This document shows positions 50,800 through 62,303 of a stretch of 64,000 nucleotides of DNA, piece after piece. The DNA is from Dirofilaria immitis. Taxonomy: Eukaryota; Nematoda; Chromadorea; Rhabditida; Onchocercidae. Where the stretch lies: NCBI GenBank assembly GCA_024305405.1, contig JAKNDB010000109.1, positions 4,774,001 through 4,838,000 on the forward strand, read 5' to 3'. The notes under the pieces were generated by a model, which searched no databases, was not told the origin of the DNA, and was given only the letters and a program-made list of their open reading frames with translations. A program made the position numbers and the translations under genes. Every line of letters starts with the position of its first letter. Positions within the stretch are counted from its first letter, which is position 1.

Positions 50800-53700
50800 C
50801 GAGTTTAGTTCGATTCTTGCTTTTTATATTCCAGATCACTGCATCTATCACTTGTTATAATAAATCGTGTCTTTGCATACAAGTCTTGAAAAATATCATC
50901 AGCTTCAAACAAATTATGGAAGAAATGCGGGATTAAATATGTGAGATATGCGAGATAACTCGTCATAATTTCTATACCGCACACCATCGGGACATAATTT
51001 ATCGATTATTAAAATTTCGTAATAATTGAAAGTCTTGCAAAATAATTCTTGACTAACATTGATCCTGTCATCGTATGTCATTTAGAAACAACATATGTTT
51101 GGCAAATAAAGGAAAATTTTTGACACCTCAAGCACGCTTTTGGATATCTATCATGGCCAGATACGAACGTCTATAGTGTGCCGAAATGCTCTCGTACAGC
51201 GAATAATGTCCTTCTTTAGCGGCACAATGACATCTCTTACATTGCTAATTAAAAGCAAAAGATTCATCAAATTCTAACTACTTTAATCTCGCTGATTGGA
51301 ATGTCAACGCGATAATTTTTAATCCCATAGCTGTAATTTAAATTGACTTTTCTCATTGTTTTTACGGAAGATGGAGTATTCATATAATCTCCTAGTATCT
51401 TATATTTTTCAACTTACAATCATTTCTTTAAACACAGTGGTTTAACCATAGCAATAACATGTAGGATGATCCATTTTCAAACATATCTGTTTGTGCTAAA
51501 GTACTAAATTCGACTAGCAACATTTTACCTGATTGTCTTGTTATGCTGTTTTATTTTGGAAAAATATGAAAGTATTCCGAAAACTGTTTACTTGATTTTC
51601 CAGATTAATTAAATGCCGCCATCTAATATCAATTTCAACACATCAACTCTTTCTTTACGATTCTGTCAAATTGGTTTATAGAAATAAAAAATAATTTTAT
51701 TGTGCCTGTTTTCCATGGTAGTGCAACATATAAAAAAGCTATTTATTGATAAATATTTACTTTGCCTATAGCAACAATTTACCACTTTTATTCAGTTTTA
51801 TTAATTTGCTACACTCTAATAAAATATCGAAACGACCCACTAATCAAATATAAATTCAAATTTTCCTTCGCTCCATTTCCGACTTTTCATCCTAATTTTT
51901 TTTATATTATTTTTTTTTTTATGTTCAAGCAATAAATGAAACATTGGAACGGAAAAAACAGAAGTATGGTACCACCACTCACCCTATTTTTGTCAATTAT
52001 GGATGCAGCAAAGAAGTTTCAAACCTATCATTTTTGATGGAAGAAATGAAGCAACATTAGGACAGTATGCTGGACGATAAATTAGATTCGGTTGTTCAGA
52101 AGAGTGTAATGCGTTCAGAAACGATGACGAGAGATACCATGATCAAGCTCTAACAGTTAAAAAACAAAAAAATAAAAGCTGCTTAACTGACATAAGAAGT
52201 TTCTTTGGAACCAATAAGCATATATATATTGATTATTAGTAAACATTCAACAAGGTTATGACAAAGGAATGTGAAAGGCAACCTTACGAAATCCCTGTCC
52301 GTAAGAAGGTTTCGTCCTTTCTTTTCTAATGATAGTTTGTATTAGCCGTGTATTATATGCCATCTTTTAACGATAAAATCTAATGCGATTGCTCAAGAAA
52401 CAATCTCATGAAATATTGTGACATCTGAATACACAGTAATCCACGCCAGCTCAATATAGCTATTTTGTTACTCATATATTTCCGTAACTGCTTTGTCATG
52501 CCACAGATTTCTGCTATAATGTAGTAACCAGAAACATATATTGCAATGTTAAATACAACCGATCTTCGGTGGCATATTTATTTCGCATGTTTTCGAACCA
52601 ACAATTAGCTTAATTTCAAAATTAGAAAACTGCATTACTTGGAAAAAATTTTTTCTCTAGATATATATATATATATCGTGATTCTTTTAAAATATATGTA
52701 TATATATATATCCTGATCAGAATTAAGATTTAAACCGTAATTCATAATTTCAGTTTTCAAATCCTAATAACAGTCGCTCGTTGAACCAAATCCAATTAGA
52801 TCAAACAAAATTTAACTTAATTTTTTTGCTTTGCCATCCAACCACATGAGAGACGAACGAATTATGTTCATGAATTATTAACCTATCACAACAGTGTAAC
52901 TTACTGACTTACGGAGGAGGTTTGAGAATCTGTAAAAAACTGTAACATCGTAGCATAATGACAGCAGCTGGATCGATAATGTTATCCAACTAGCATTCGA
53001 GAGCACTCTCTTTTAAGTTATCAGAAGTCAAAAACCTTACTGTACTGAAGTCGCGCAACTTTTTTCATGATCAATCTTTTATGTTCAATGTCAAACTGTT
53101 CTGTTTTTTCAACTTCACTTTGTTATGCTTCATCATAAATGAGTTACTATGAAATATAAACAGCTACCTTTCTGAAAAGTTGTCGAGAAGCAGAACTTCA
53201 ACTGTGTACATATTTTCTCAAAAGCTTTATATATAAAGAGCAATAAAGTAAAATACTCAAGAACGTTTGTTTCTGTACAGAAATAAATTTGAGATATATT
53301 GCTTGAAAATAGACCGAGTATATCAAAGTTCTTTTGCCGATTACAAGGTCATTTAGAAAATTACGGTACATGCCGTACTCTATTCAAATCATTATCCAGT
53401 TGACCGCAGACTTTAAGAACTCCTTCACCTCTTGGATGTTGTGCAAAGACAGTAGTTGTGATTTTGGATTTTCTTTTATTTATCTTTATTTCGAGAGCTG
53501 AAAAAGGAAATCGATGTAGCAATACCTTCACATTTTACATTATACGATTTCAACTTATAAAAGGTTGTTATTTCCATGATTATCATAAAAAATCTTGTCA
53601 TGACGAAATCCAAAAAACAACTAAAACATATTGCAATTATAAAATTTCAATGTTTTCCTGATCCAAATTTCATTAATTGCATAAGATTAATTTAATCCTC

Positions 53701-54300
53701 TTAGCAAATAATGTGAAGATAAAACAAGGCGATGTGCTTTCAAAACAATAACCATGAATTTGAAAAATTTTTGACTTCCTTCTGCAAATCTGAATAGCGA
53801 AGACACTGCTTCAGTTCTTTATAGTAGATGAGAGTGACAAAAAAATGTTATAATATTTAAGGAAGAATTTAAGATTCTTTAAAGGAAATTTAGCAGTACG
53901 TTAAACGAAATTTTTAAACAGAATTGAGTCCACAAAAACTTTTAACACGATCCTCAATATCGAGAAGACGAAATAAAATGGAAAATTGATAATGACTCAG
54001 GAGATTCTTTTTGGAGTGGACTGAAAGCATTGAGGCCGGATGGACTAAACTTGATAAAATATTTATCCATTCTTTCACTTAAAAAGTACAATATAGTCAA
54101 ATTATTTCCATAAAAGTTTCTTTTTTAGATGTAAGTATTAACAGAACAATTATAAAAATGGTGAGTGAAGACGATATTTACTTTTAGATACTACCTGTCG
54201 CTGAAATTGCAAAGTCTCTTTGATAAAAGAATATATATAGATCCATAATTTGTTAGAGATCTACTAAAATGTAGATTAAGAGGTATCAAATCATATTAGT
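50800..54300. other. AT-rich stretch with no gene assigned
   Basis: Some fragments look briefly coding, for example around 52000-52150 on the plus strand, where two frames compete, and 51240-51140 on the minus strand (IVPLKKDIIRCTRAFRHTID). None has a convincing pair of splice sites with a single open phase. Confidence 0.35.
52659..52712. repeat. AT dinucleotide microsatellites
   Basis: Two (AT)n tracts flank a short CGTGATTCTTTTAAAA spacer. Low-complexity sequence, likely length-variable. Confidence 0.8.
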
Positions 54301-54327
54301 TACCATGTTTATGGGCTCCAAATACAG

Positions 54328-54622
54328 GCGATGACTCTGGTGACCTCAAAACTGACCTCGGAATGGCACAACGGATTCTAATCAGCGACGTCATTTTGGC
54401 TTAGATGTGCTCTACGAGGTCAGTTGGATGGCATTACCGGTCATCTTTGGTAGCTCCTTTTCTTTGAGTCATGTTATCATTGTTAAATATTGTAATTTAT
54501 TGCCGCGTTCCACTACAAGTTTTGTCACGGTCAGAAAGAAAACGTCGATTCAAGACTCAAGCAATGAAGATTTAAAACTCCCGTCTGAAACATCTACTGA
54601 AAGTAGAAATAATAAGTATTAA
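54328..54622 (+). CDS. Candidate C-terminal exons of an unidentified gene
   Basis: Acceptor CTCCAAATACAG opens DDSGDLKTD. One base out of frame it continues PRNGTTDSNQRRHFGLDVLY up to GAG/GTCAGT, a possible donor. Further on, the same strand ends with LLPRSTTSFVTVRKKTSIQD, SSNEDLKLPSETSTESRNNK Y and a stop, a Ser/Thr-rich tail such as cytoplasmic tails of receptors or channels often have. The join and the function are inference only. Confidence 0.3.
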
Positions 54623-56872
54623 TAGTTATAATAATAATTTTACTTTATTTCAACTTTTTAAATCCTTGTTCGTACTTCTCTTTCTCTTGTCTTTCTCAAT
54701 AGTTGAATGACAGTTCACCAATCCGCGGGAAATGGACAAGTGTTAACGATCCTCAATTTTTAGTTTAAATTCAAATTCGGAACCACAAAACTGCAGAACT
54801 TCAATCAACATTTTCTGCTGTGGTTTGCAGATGGTATGCAATAGCAGCGATACTAATCCTCTCCTAAGGCTTATCTCTGTTCATTCCATCTTTCTACTTT
54901 ATCTTTTTTACCTCGTCTCATTTTCTCCGACTCCTCATTCACTTAATCATCAGAAATCCTTCAACACTCTCTGACTAAAATTTCCAATTGTTTGAATATG
55001 GCAAACAGTGAAAGCAGTACTGTGCCTCAATAAATCAGCTAACGATTTACACACGAAAATTATCTATATGATGAAAAATAAATGTCCCATTGAATTCAGA
55101 TTTTTACTGCACTTCTCACCGTCATTACTCATTACCAAAAGTCAAAAGATGTCATTTAGGAAAGCAGTGGGTCGACAAAACCAATTTACATGTTTAACAA
55201 CTTCAACTAAATGAAAGAACTTTGAAAGGATGATAAAACCCGAGATAGTCTTCATCTTTTCGATTCCCCTGGGGAAAGCATTATTCGGGAAAATTCGCCT
55301 AACAAAGAAATCACCTAAAATGCATGCCTAAATTTCATAAAAGGCCAAGCTCGAACCCTCCTTAAACGGTCTTTTCGCATCCGTCATTACGATTTTCCAA
55401 CAGAAATATAAAAAATATTTTGAACTCTTACTCGAGTAAATTGTGGTCTCTGGGATCAAAGTTTAAACAACACATACTATATTAGCCTCCCTAAAATACT
55501 CATAACGCCTATGAACTACAGAAATAAAACGAATATATGGGGCTATACATAGGATAGAGGGTAGAATAAACTGAAAAAATTTTGGTATGATGGCGAACGT
55601 TCAGTGAAACATTATGGAATAGTTGAAACAAGACAGAGTACAAGGGTACAATTTATTTCATTCCATGACAATAAAGCTTCAAAATATAAAGCAAAATATA
55701 ATGTGCACTGAGCATCAAACCATTTAATAATCCGCCCCATCTAATAGCATTCTCCGTCGTCCCAAAAGCTATATCTTAATCAGTAATTGATTTGGCTAAT
55801 CCAACACACAATTTCGACCGCGATTCCCCATAGTCTCTTCGTAAGACAGTTGTGTTGTTGCAAATGTTATTTATACATAATTCTCATACGTTATTTGCGA
55901 TCTATATTCAGCCACAATTCACTTTTGAGGAAATATTACGACTCAAAGATAAAAAAAAAAAAAAAAGACATCCCAATACAATTTATCTGAATGTATCTGT
56001 GCTAAGACAATGACTACATATAAACTCCCACCAATTACCCAATTACATCCTACGTAAAGGCTTATAGCGAAACAAAACTAAGAAAGTGATAAATTTACGA
56101 TAGTGTTGCTACTACACCAATTATCGCTCAACGAAGACATAATTGCACACTCATTCGCCTTCTCATAATCGAAAAAGATCAAAGAAACATTGGTAGAAAT
56201 TCTTAATAATCAAAAATATTTGCATTCCAAATAATTGAAATATAAGTTAAGTCATCTTAATATAAACAAATGATGAAAGCGCTAAGGTTTTCACATGCGC
56301 GATATTTACAGCCCGATATATGAAAAAGCAACAAATGAAGTCTGTGAATGTTATATACCAAAAACACGACCTTACATCACGCCACCTGACATGAAATATT
56401 TCATATAACAAGAAACAATTACCATTACTTCACCGTATTTCTTCTTATGTAATACAAAAAAACGCATTGAAATTAGCAGTGAACAGCCATCCCTCTTTAC
56501 CAGTAGGCAAAATACCACGTAATTAGCCATTACATATTGTAAGTTATGAACGCTACATTTCGAAAAAGAATGTTGCTACAGCTGCACAAATGCAGGTCTT
56601 TATAATTTGTAAATGCAATGCAGGCCTATTTCTTTAGTGGTCTAATTCTGAGTTTAGTCCAATTAATCAAAAAAATCTATTTTCCAACTTGTTTCACGGA
56701 CAACTATTCATTTCTCATTTTCTTCGAAAAATTCTATTGTTACGTTACTTCCCAGTTTCAAATGAGAAGTACCAGCAAATTTAGGTAGCGGTACTGTTGA
56801 CACTGAAATACAATTAGCTGGCTGTTAAAATAACAATAAAATTAGCAGTGAAGCAATATCGAATAAATAAAA
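54623..56872. other. Intergenic stretch 3' of the nuclear receptor gene
   Basis: AT-rich, with a 15-base A run near 55951. No exon supported. The part next to 56872 would hold the 3' UTR of the nuclear receptor on the minus strand. Confidence 0.45.
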
Positions 56873-59800
56873 TCAGTCATTTTTGCAAAATATATTGGCG
56901 AGCGACTGCGCGCCGGGCAACGAATCACTACCAGCGGTACCATCAAAAACATTCATGACATCCATCGCTAAAATAAATGGCATGACAGTCTCGATTGATA
57001 AACTGCCAATGAGACCTGAGAAAAACAGTTCAACTAGTACTGCTTGCTTGAACCACCGCATTGTTGGCAACAACAGCAATAAATGGCTGTAACGTTCAAT
57101 TGCATTGTACATTGTTGAAGCTGCCCCAGCTCCAGATGCATGATCATTTTCTGAAGCACTGTCTTCACAGTTCGTAACGCTCAATGATAATATATGCTCA
57201 TAGAGTTCCTGCAATGCTTGTGCATGTATTGCCTTCACACTTGCGTCCGTTGAAGAACTGGGGAGATCTGCAAAACAAGCGAATCTTATTACGCTACTAC
57301 ACTTCCCTAACATTAACTAAAAATGTACAATCTTCCAGTATGTTTCATTAAGAAACTTTCAAAATTGAATCATGATATCCTTGATCAAATCATCCGTTAT
57401 GATTTAATAGAATAAGCTGATCATTAAAACTAAATGGCGAAGACAATTAGCAAACCATTTGCTGTAAATGAGATTAATTTCAGATATGCAAATTCCATGG
57501 ATGACAGTTTCAGCTCTTCGAATCGTTGCACGAGCTTAAACAAATAGCCAATCTGCTCATTCACTTCTTCAAACCGCTCTGTTTTCAATTGACCTGAGAA
57601 AAAAATATCGAAGACAGAAAAAATATATGTTGTTATATTAGCAGCATTCATGTTTATAAATGTACCTATTCGTGAGCAAGCACTTAAGTGAGTGCTCATG
57701 GCTGCTAACATGTTTGAAAGACAAAACTGATTTGAACATTGCATTAAGCCAAGTATGAAGAGATCACACCACTTTAATTTCATCAACTGCTCAAGACAGC
57801 CAGGACTGAAATAAGCAAGGAAGTAAATCATATCGTGTAATAATACTGTTGGATTATGATATAATGACACACACTGCAGTATTTCCTAGTTTTTCAGAAA
57901 CTAAGCAGTTTCAAAAATATTTATGCATGGTTCTGAAACTACTAATCTCCTCTGGTCTCGTGTAAATAGAGTGAAAAATAGGATCAAGCAGCAACAACTT
58001 GGATATCTGGAAGAAAGACATATGAATCTCACCAGTAATTATAATGCAGTTAGAATCGATTAATATTAATAATGCTGTGGAAACTGTCATAAAACCCGAA
58101 TTGAATGCTTATCTATTAAATTCGAAACTGAAAGAGAGATAACTGATTGCGCTGATAGCAGCTATCGAAATTGAATTTGGAAGAAAACCTACTAAGTGTT
58201 TTTTTCGTTTGCGTACGGACAGTCACACATAGCAACTGTATGGATTTATTTGCATAAGAGTTCTCTCTCAAACCAGGTAGTGGAAAGAGATCTGCTAGAG
58301 TGCTCTCGGACTGTAACATAAATGCTTTCATATTTCGACTGATCATGGCGAGACTCTCCCTTAATGTCTTTACTCTCCCAAACCTTCGTAAAGTGTTTAA
58401 TGTTGTCTGAGTCCAGATCGAGAATTTTGTTATGCGATCCGACTCTCTCAGAAATATATTGGTAAGTATCATCACTCAATATTCGTGTAATTACGATTCT
58501 TTGTAATACACTAAAAACGGAGATAATTGCGAGATAATCAAATGTTTTAACAATACCTAAGGAGTGGTATGATAAATTATATTTTATGCTTTTCTAAAGG
58601 AATAAAAGAATTAAAATGAAGAAAACAATAAAAAATCAGACGTAAGTAGTTCGGCAATAGTAAATTCAGTTGACGAAGCAAACGTACCAACTCTAATACT
58701 TACTTGGAACTGATTGCTTTAAAATTCTTCATCCAGTGAACAGAAAGAAATAAAAGCCTAGAGGCTGTTTCACATATAAATTGTATGTTTAATTCACTAG
58801 GCATGGGCTGCGGCACTGGCAATTCAAACTTCGCTCGCTATAAATTCAAATAGAACGAAAAATCTTTGAAGGAAATAATTTCCGAAAACATTTAAAAATC
58901 ATTCTTTAACGAAATTAAAAATCCTTTTTTCAAACAGTGCTATGGAATAGAAAAAAAAATTATGCAAATTCGCGCAATCACTATTCATTTTTAATGTAAT
59001 TCTATTTCTTCTTAAATCTCGTGAATTAAAATTAGAAAAAATATCCATCACGGAGATCATAAAGAGCGATAATCGCAAAAATCACATATTAATTCTTACA
59101 TATGACGATATGTTTCGGAAAACGAAGTAATGAAAATCACCTCAGAATTCAATAAAGAACCATCTTCAAGCAGTGATGAACTTGCACCACTGGAAGAAGG
59201 TGATGCCGACAGAGGTGCACGCAAAGAGCTACTACTGCAGTTTCATCATCCTCTCTACTGAATTTATCCTGCGTAGCAAATAATAAATTACACACAGTGA
59301 TAAGCAAAGAGAGATGAAATAAACAAATCTTCCAGTGCCAAATAAAATGTTTACTTCTTAATCAATTTTACGTACATTTTCGGTAAGATATTCATGACAC
59401 AAATGTAGAATTTTACGAAAATGTAAGATTGAATTCATCATTTACTATAAAAACTTATGACATGTAAATTTACCAAATTTTACAATCTTTTTAATGAATA
59501 ATTCATTCAAAAATTTAAAATCAACTTCACTTACTATTGAGGTTTGAAGTTCGGGACTAATTGAAGCAGGTCGAACTACAGACAACGGACTAGTTGGTGG
59601 TACATCGATTGTCTCTGAGCTCTTCATCTCATCTGGTTCTTGCTTCAGCTGTAGTTAGCAATGATTAAGCTTATATCTCGAAAAAACTTAAAAACTGCCA
59701 TAATCAAAATTGAATTAATCCATCTGAAATTACACTGTCAACACAAATTTTCAAAGATCACTTCTGTATTTGCCACTTCATTTCTTACGATTGCCAGCAA

Positions 59801-61260
59801 GCCATTCATGAAAGCGCTTTCATGTTTCACAATTGGGGAAGCCTGCAAACGAAAATATAATCAAAAATCTTAAATGACATGTGGATTTCTCCGCAGATTT
59901 AAAAGACAGTGTAGAATATCAGCATATTAAAATTCTGAATTTACTGACACTAACAATACCTTTAGAACAAAGGATAAACCGACCCTTAAAGCTTCTGGCC
60001 TAAGTGAAGCAGCTGATGTTGTCGCTACCATTGTTGGTGCTGCTTCGCTATTCGACGCCGAACCAACAGGTCGTCTTTCCGCTTGCACCGCTTCAAGAAT
60101 AGAAATAATTACCACATTAAACCAATTTCAATATAACAGTAAATCAATCTCTTAACTGTAATCTACTGATAACAACAAATAATTATTCCAAGTTGATGGC
60201 TGCTCCAAAAATCCTAAATACCATCAATCATCATGTCCAAAAGAACTGCTTGGTATACCGAGCAATATGTCTTCTGAAACCGGAACGATTCTAAGCCCTT
60301 TTCGGCTATTTCTGGCTTTCTAAAAAAGCTCACATGCTAGCTATAAGCCACTATTTTAATTCAACTAATTATTAGGCTATCTATAATTGGACGCTTAGTT
60401 ACTCATTAATTACAGTACTTTTTCCGTAATTTTTTGATATCAATTACAATCATCACCACATGAAAACTAACACTCGCTTCGCATTCCCATAGTAAGACAT
60501 TTCCGCAAACGACAATACTGGCATCGATTACGATGAAATTTTGTTACTGGACAATCTTTTGTTCCGCGACAAACATAGCCTATCTGAAATTTCCTAACCT
60601 GAAGTCTAAAAGCAAATGAAGAAGATTCTTAATTGTGAAATCGATAAGACCGGACCCCTTAAATCAGACATTCCTATGTAACGAAAAAGCATAGAGTACC
60701 GCACTGTATAATTATTTTTACCGATATGCATGGCATATAGAAACAATATTAATATAAGATGCAAATGTAATGAAAATAAATTTTTAACTTAATTGGTATC
60801 TACGAAAAATTTCAAACCATAATCTGTTACCAAATATTCCATTCTACAGATAGTCACAACTTTGTTTCCATTCAAAATAGACAGATAGCAAGTTGATAAA
60901 ACTACTGTTTTATAAACTGAAGGGAACCTTACAAGTTTTGCAATTTTTCTAGAACATTAATCAACGATAAACTGATCAAATGATATAATTTCTGATTCAA
61001 GGAACATTAACAATATGAAATGTGCAACAAAGCACCTGCTTTCTGATACTGCGTTTGAAAAATCCTTTACAACCTTCACAGCTTACAGCACCGTAATGCC
61101 TTCCAGATGCCTTATCACCACACACGACACACAATTCGACACACATATCCCGAACTGCTGTCGATGTACTTGTCGTGCAGTGGGGTGAGGATGTACTGCC
61201 GCCACGCGATACGCTACCTCCAGCCGACGAATGATGAACTGATGCTGCGGCTGCCATCAG
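56873..61260 (-). CDS. nhr-41: nhr-41-like nuclear receptor (TR2/TR4, NR2C/D type)
   Basis: Confident exons: 61260-61036, 60583-60474, 60090-59960, 59842-59789, 59648-59535, 59268-59141, 57873-57666, 57593-57456 and 57267-56873. Uncertain ones lie at about 58510-58250 and 58006-57943. Exon 61260 follows ATGTTTCAG and starts [10 protein letters not shown], so Met at 61257 is the likely start, or the join to an upstream exon. Zinc finger 1 is [20 protein letters not shown] with P-box [11 protein letters not shown]. Finger 2 is [20 protein letters not shown], followed by [21 protein letters not shown] follows as in Hr78/TR4. The ligand-binding domain includes [30 protein letters not shown] and [20 protein letters not shown]. 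The protein ends without a canonical AF-2 helix. Phases agree across exons 1-2, 3-6 (up to a break inside exon 6) and the last three. Exon 2 to 3 misses by one base. TR2/TR4 receptors are orphan receptors binding DR-type response elements in the nucleus. Confidence 0.85.
58250..58510 (-). other. nhr-41: Receptor hinge/LBD exon with two competing frames
   Basis: One frame reads [20 protein letters not shown] and [14 protein letters not shown]. The other reads [20 protein letters not shown] and [20 protein letters not shown]. Both stay open for over 200 bases, and the true exon may switch between them if a base is lost. A GTTTGA donor after CCTG is plausible. Its position between the hinge and helix 3 exons makes it part of the receptor gene. 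Confidence 0.45.
59141..59268 (-). other. nhr-41: Receptor hinge exon with a one-base frame break
   Basis: Acceptor TTGCTACGCAG opens in phase 0, as required by the preceding exon, and reads [11 protein letters not shown]. The last part, in a different frame, is [20 protein letters not shown] and [11 protein letters not shown], ending in phase 0 at GAG/GTGATT. One extra base near 59238 would make all 43 codons continuous, and the Ser-rich reading is typical of a receptor hinge. As written, the first frame runs into a stop. Confidence 0.6.
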
Positions 61261-62208
61261 CTGAAACATTTTAACATCTATCTCGTAATCAGCTTAATAA
61301 ATTACATTTAGGTTAAAAAAATCCCGAAAACAGTTCCGAATTTCAGGTCCATCTTTTGAGTAAGAACTGCATGGTCAGTAACGATCAGGTGAAGCAGCCT
61401 GCGTAAGCAACTACAACTGACAAACTACTGACAACTCTGCTGGCAAAGTGACTGAGGCTACTTTATCGATTCAATTTCGCATGCTTTATTCACATAAAGT
61501 CCGACGAAAGGTCAACCAGGATCGATAACCAGCTGTCAACAACCCTCTTCCCCTCCCCACAATGTGTCTACCATGCAGAGCTACGAGAAGCAAAGGTAGA
61601 GAGTTATCGCACACAACTGGTTATTGAAATAATTCTTTTTGACAGGAAGTAACTATTACTGTACAACAACAACAGCACATTGTCAACCACCCTTTTTCCT
61701 CAGCACCAGTCTCAGTTTAAGATAATAATTAAAACTCGAAAGAAGGACACATGCCAGCTCTGCAAAGAATGACCGTTTTGAAGCATAGCTAACTGTTGGA
61801 CATCTGCTATCATCATCGAGCATGACGCTCACAAGTGAAAATGCCATGATGATAACAACGGTACTACCATTCACTCACCCATTCACTACGATATTATCCG
61901 GTCTGGAAGAATTTGTGAACCATCATCATCCCAAGAAGATCGAACAACTGCAAGAAAATGTGTTCCAGCTCATCGGAATTTTTGGCTGTCCTGCCTAACA
62001 CCAATAGCATTCTCATTATTATGCAAGTTTGTGACTACAAGTTCACATTCAGTTGTAAAACGTAAAAACTAAGGTTGAGAACCATATAAAAAGCAGAAAA
62101 GACACCAATAATTCCGTTACTATAGTACCAATAACTGCTGCCTGTGCAACAGCACGAATGCACTGCCTACTGTTGCAAACGTAAATTTGCAGTTAAATGG
62201 ACGTACAC

Positions 62209-62303
62209 CTGCAGACAGATGCAGCTTTTGCAACTTGACTGGCCCTCAAATCAATAGACATGCCGCCGCTACTTGACGTGATGTCACCTTTACTCAGACG
62301 CAT
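62209..62303 (-). CDS. Candidate upstream first exon of the receptor gene
   Basis: ATG at 62303 gives MRLSKGDITSSSGGMSIDLR and ASQVAKAASVC, up to donor CAG/GTGTAC in phase 2. It is clearly less AT-rich than its surroundings and on the same strand, 950 bases upstream of the exon with the first zinc finger. Its exit phase does not fit the in-frame start of that exon, so it may be an alternative 5' exon, need another exon, or not be coding. Confidence 0.35.
62274..62286. promoter_or_regulatory. Near-palindromic bZIP-like site
   Basis: TGACGTGATGTCA reads nearly the same on both strands and resembles CRE/ATF-type bZIP sites. It overlaps the candidate upstream exon of the receptor gene, so it may simply be coding sequence. 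Position near a likely promoter is the only functional hint. Confidence 0.25.

Noticed and set aside
56883..57092. 69-codon plus-strand open frame
   Set aside because: Antisense of the last exon of the nuclear receptor, where the ligand-binding domain is unmistakable.
59661..59873. 70-codon plus-strand open frame
   Set aside because: Antisense of the receptor exon 59842-59789 and its introns.
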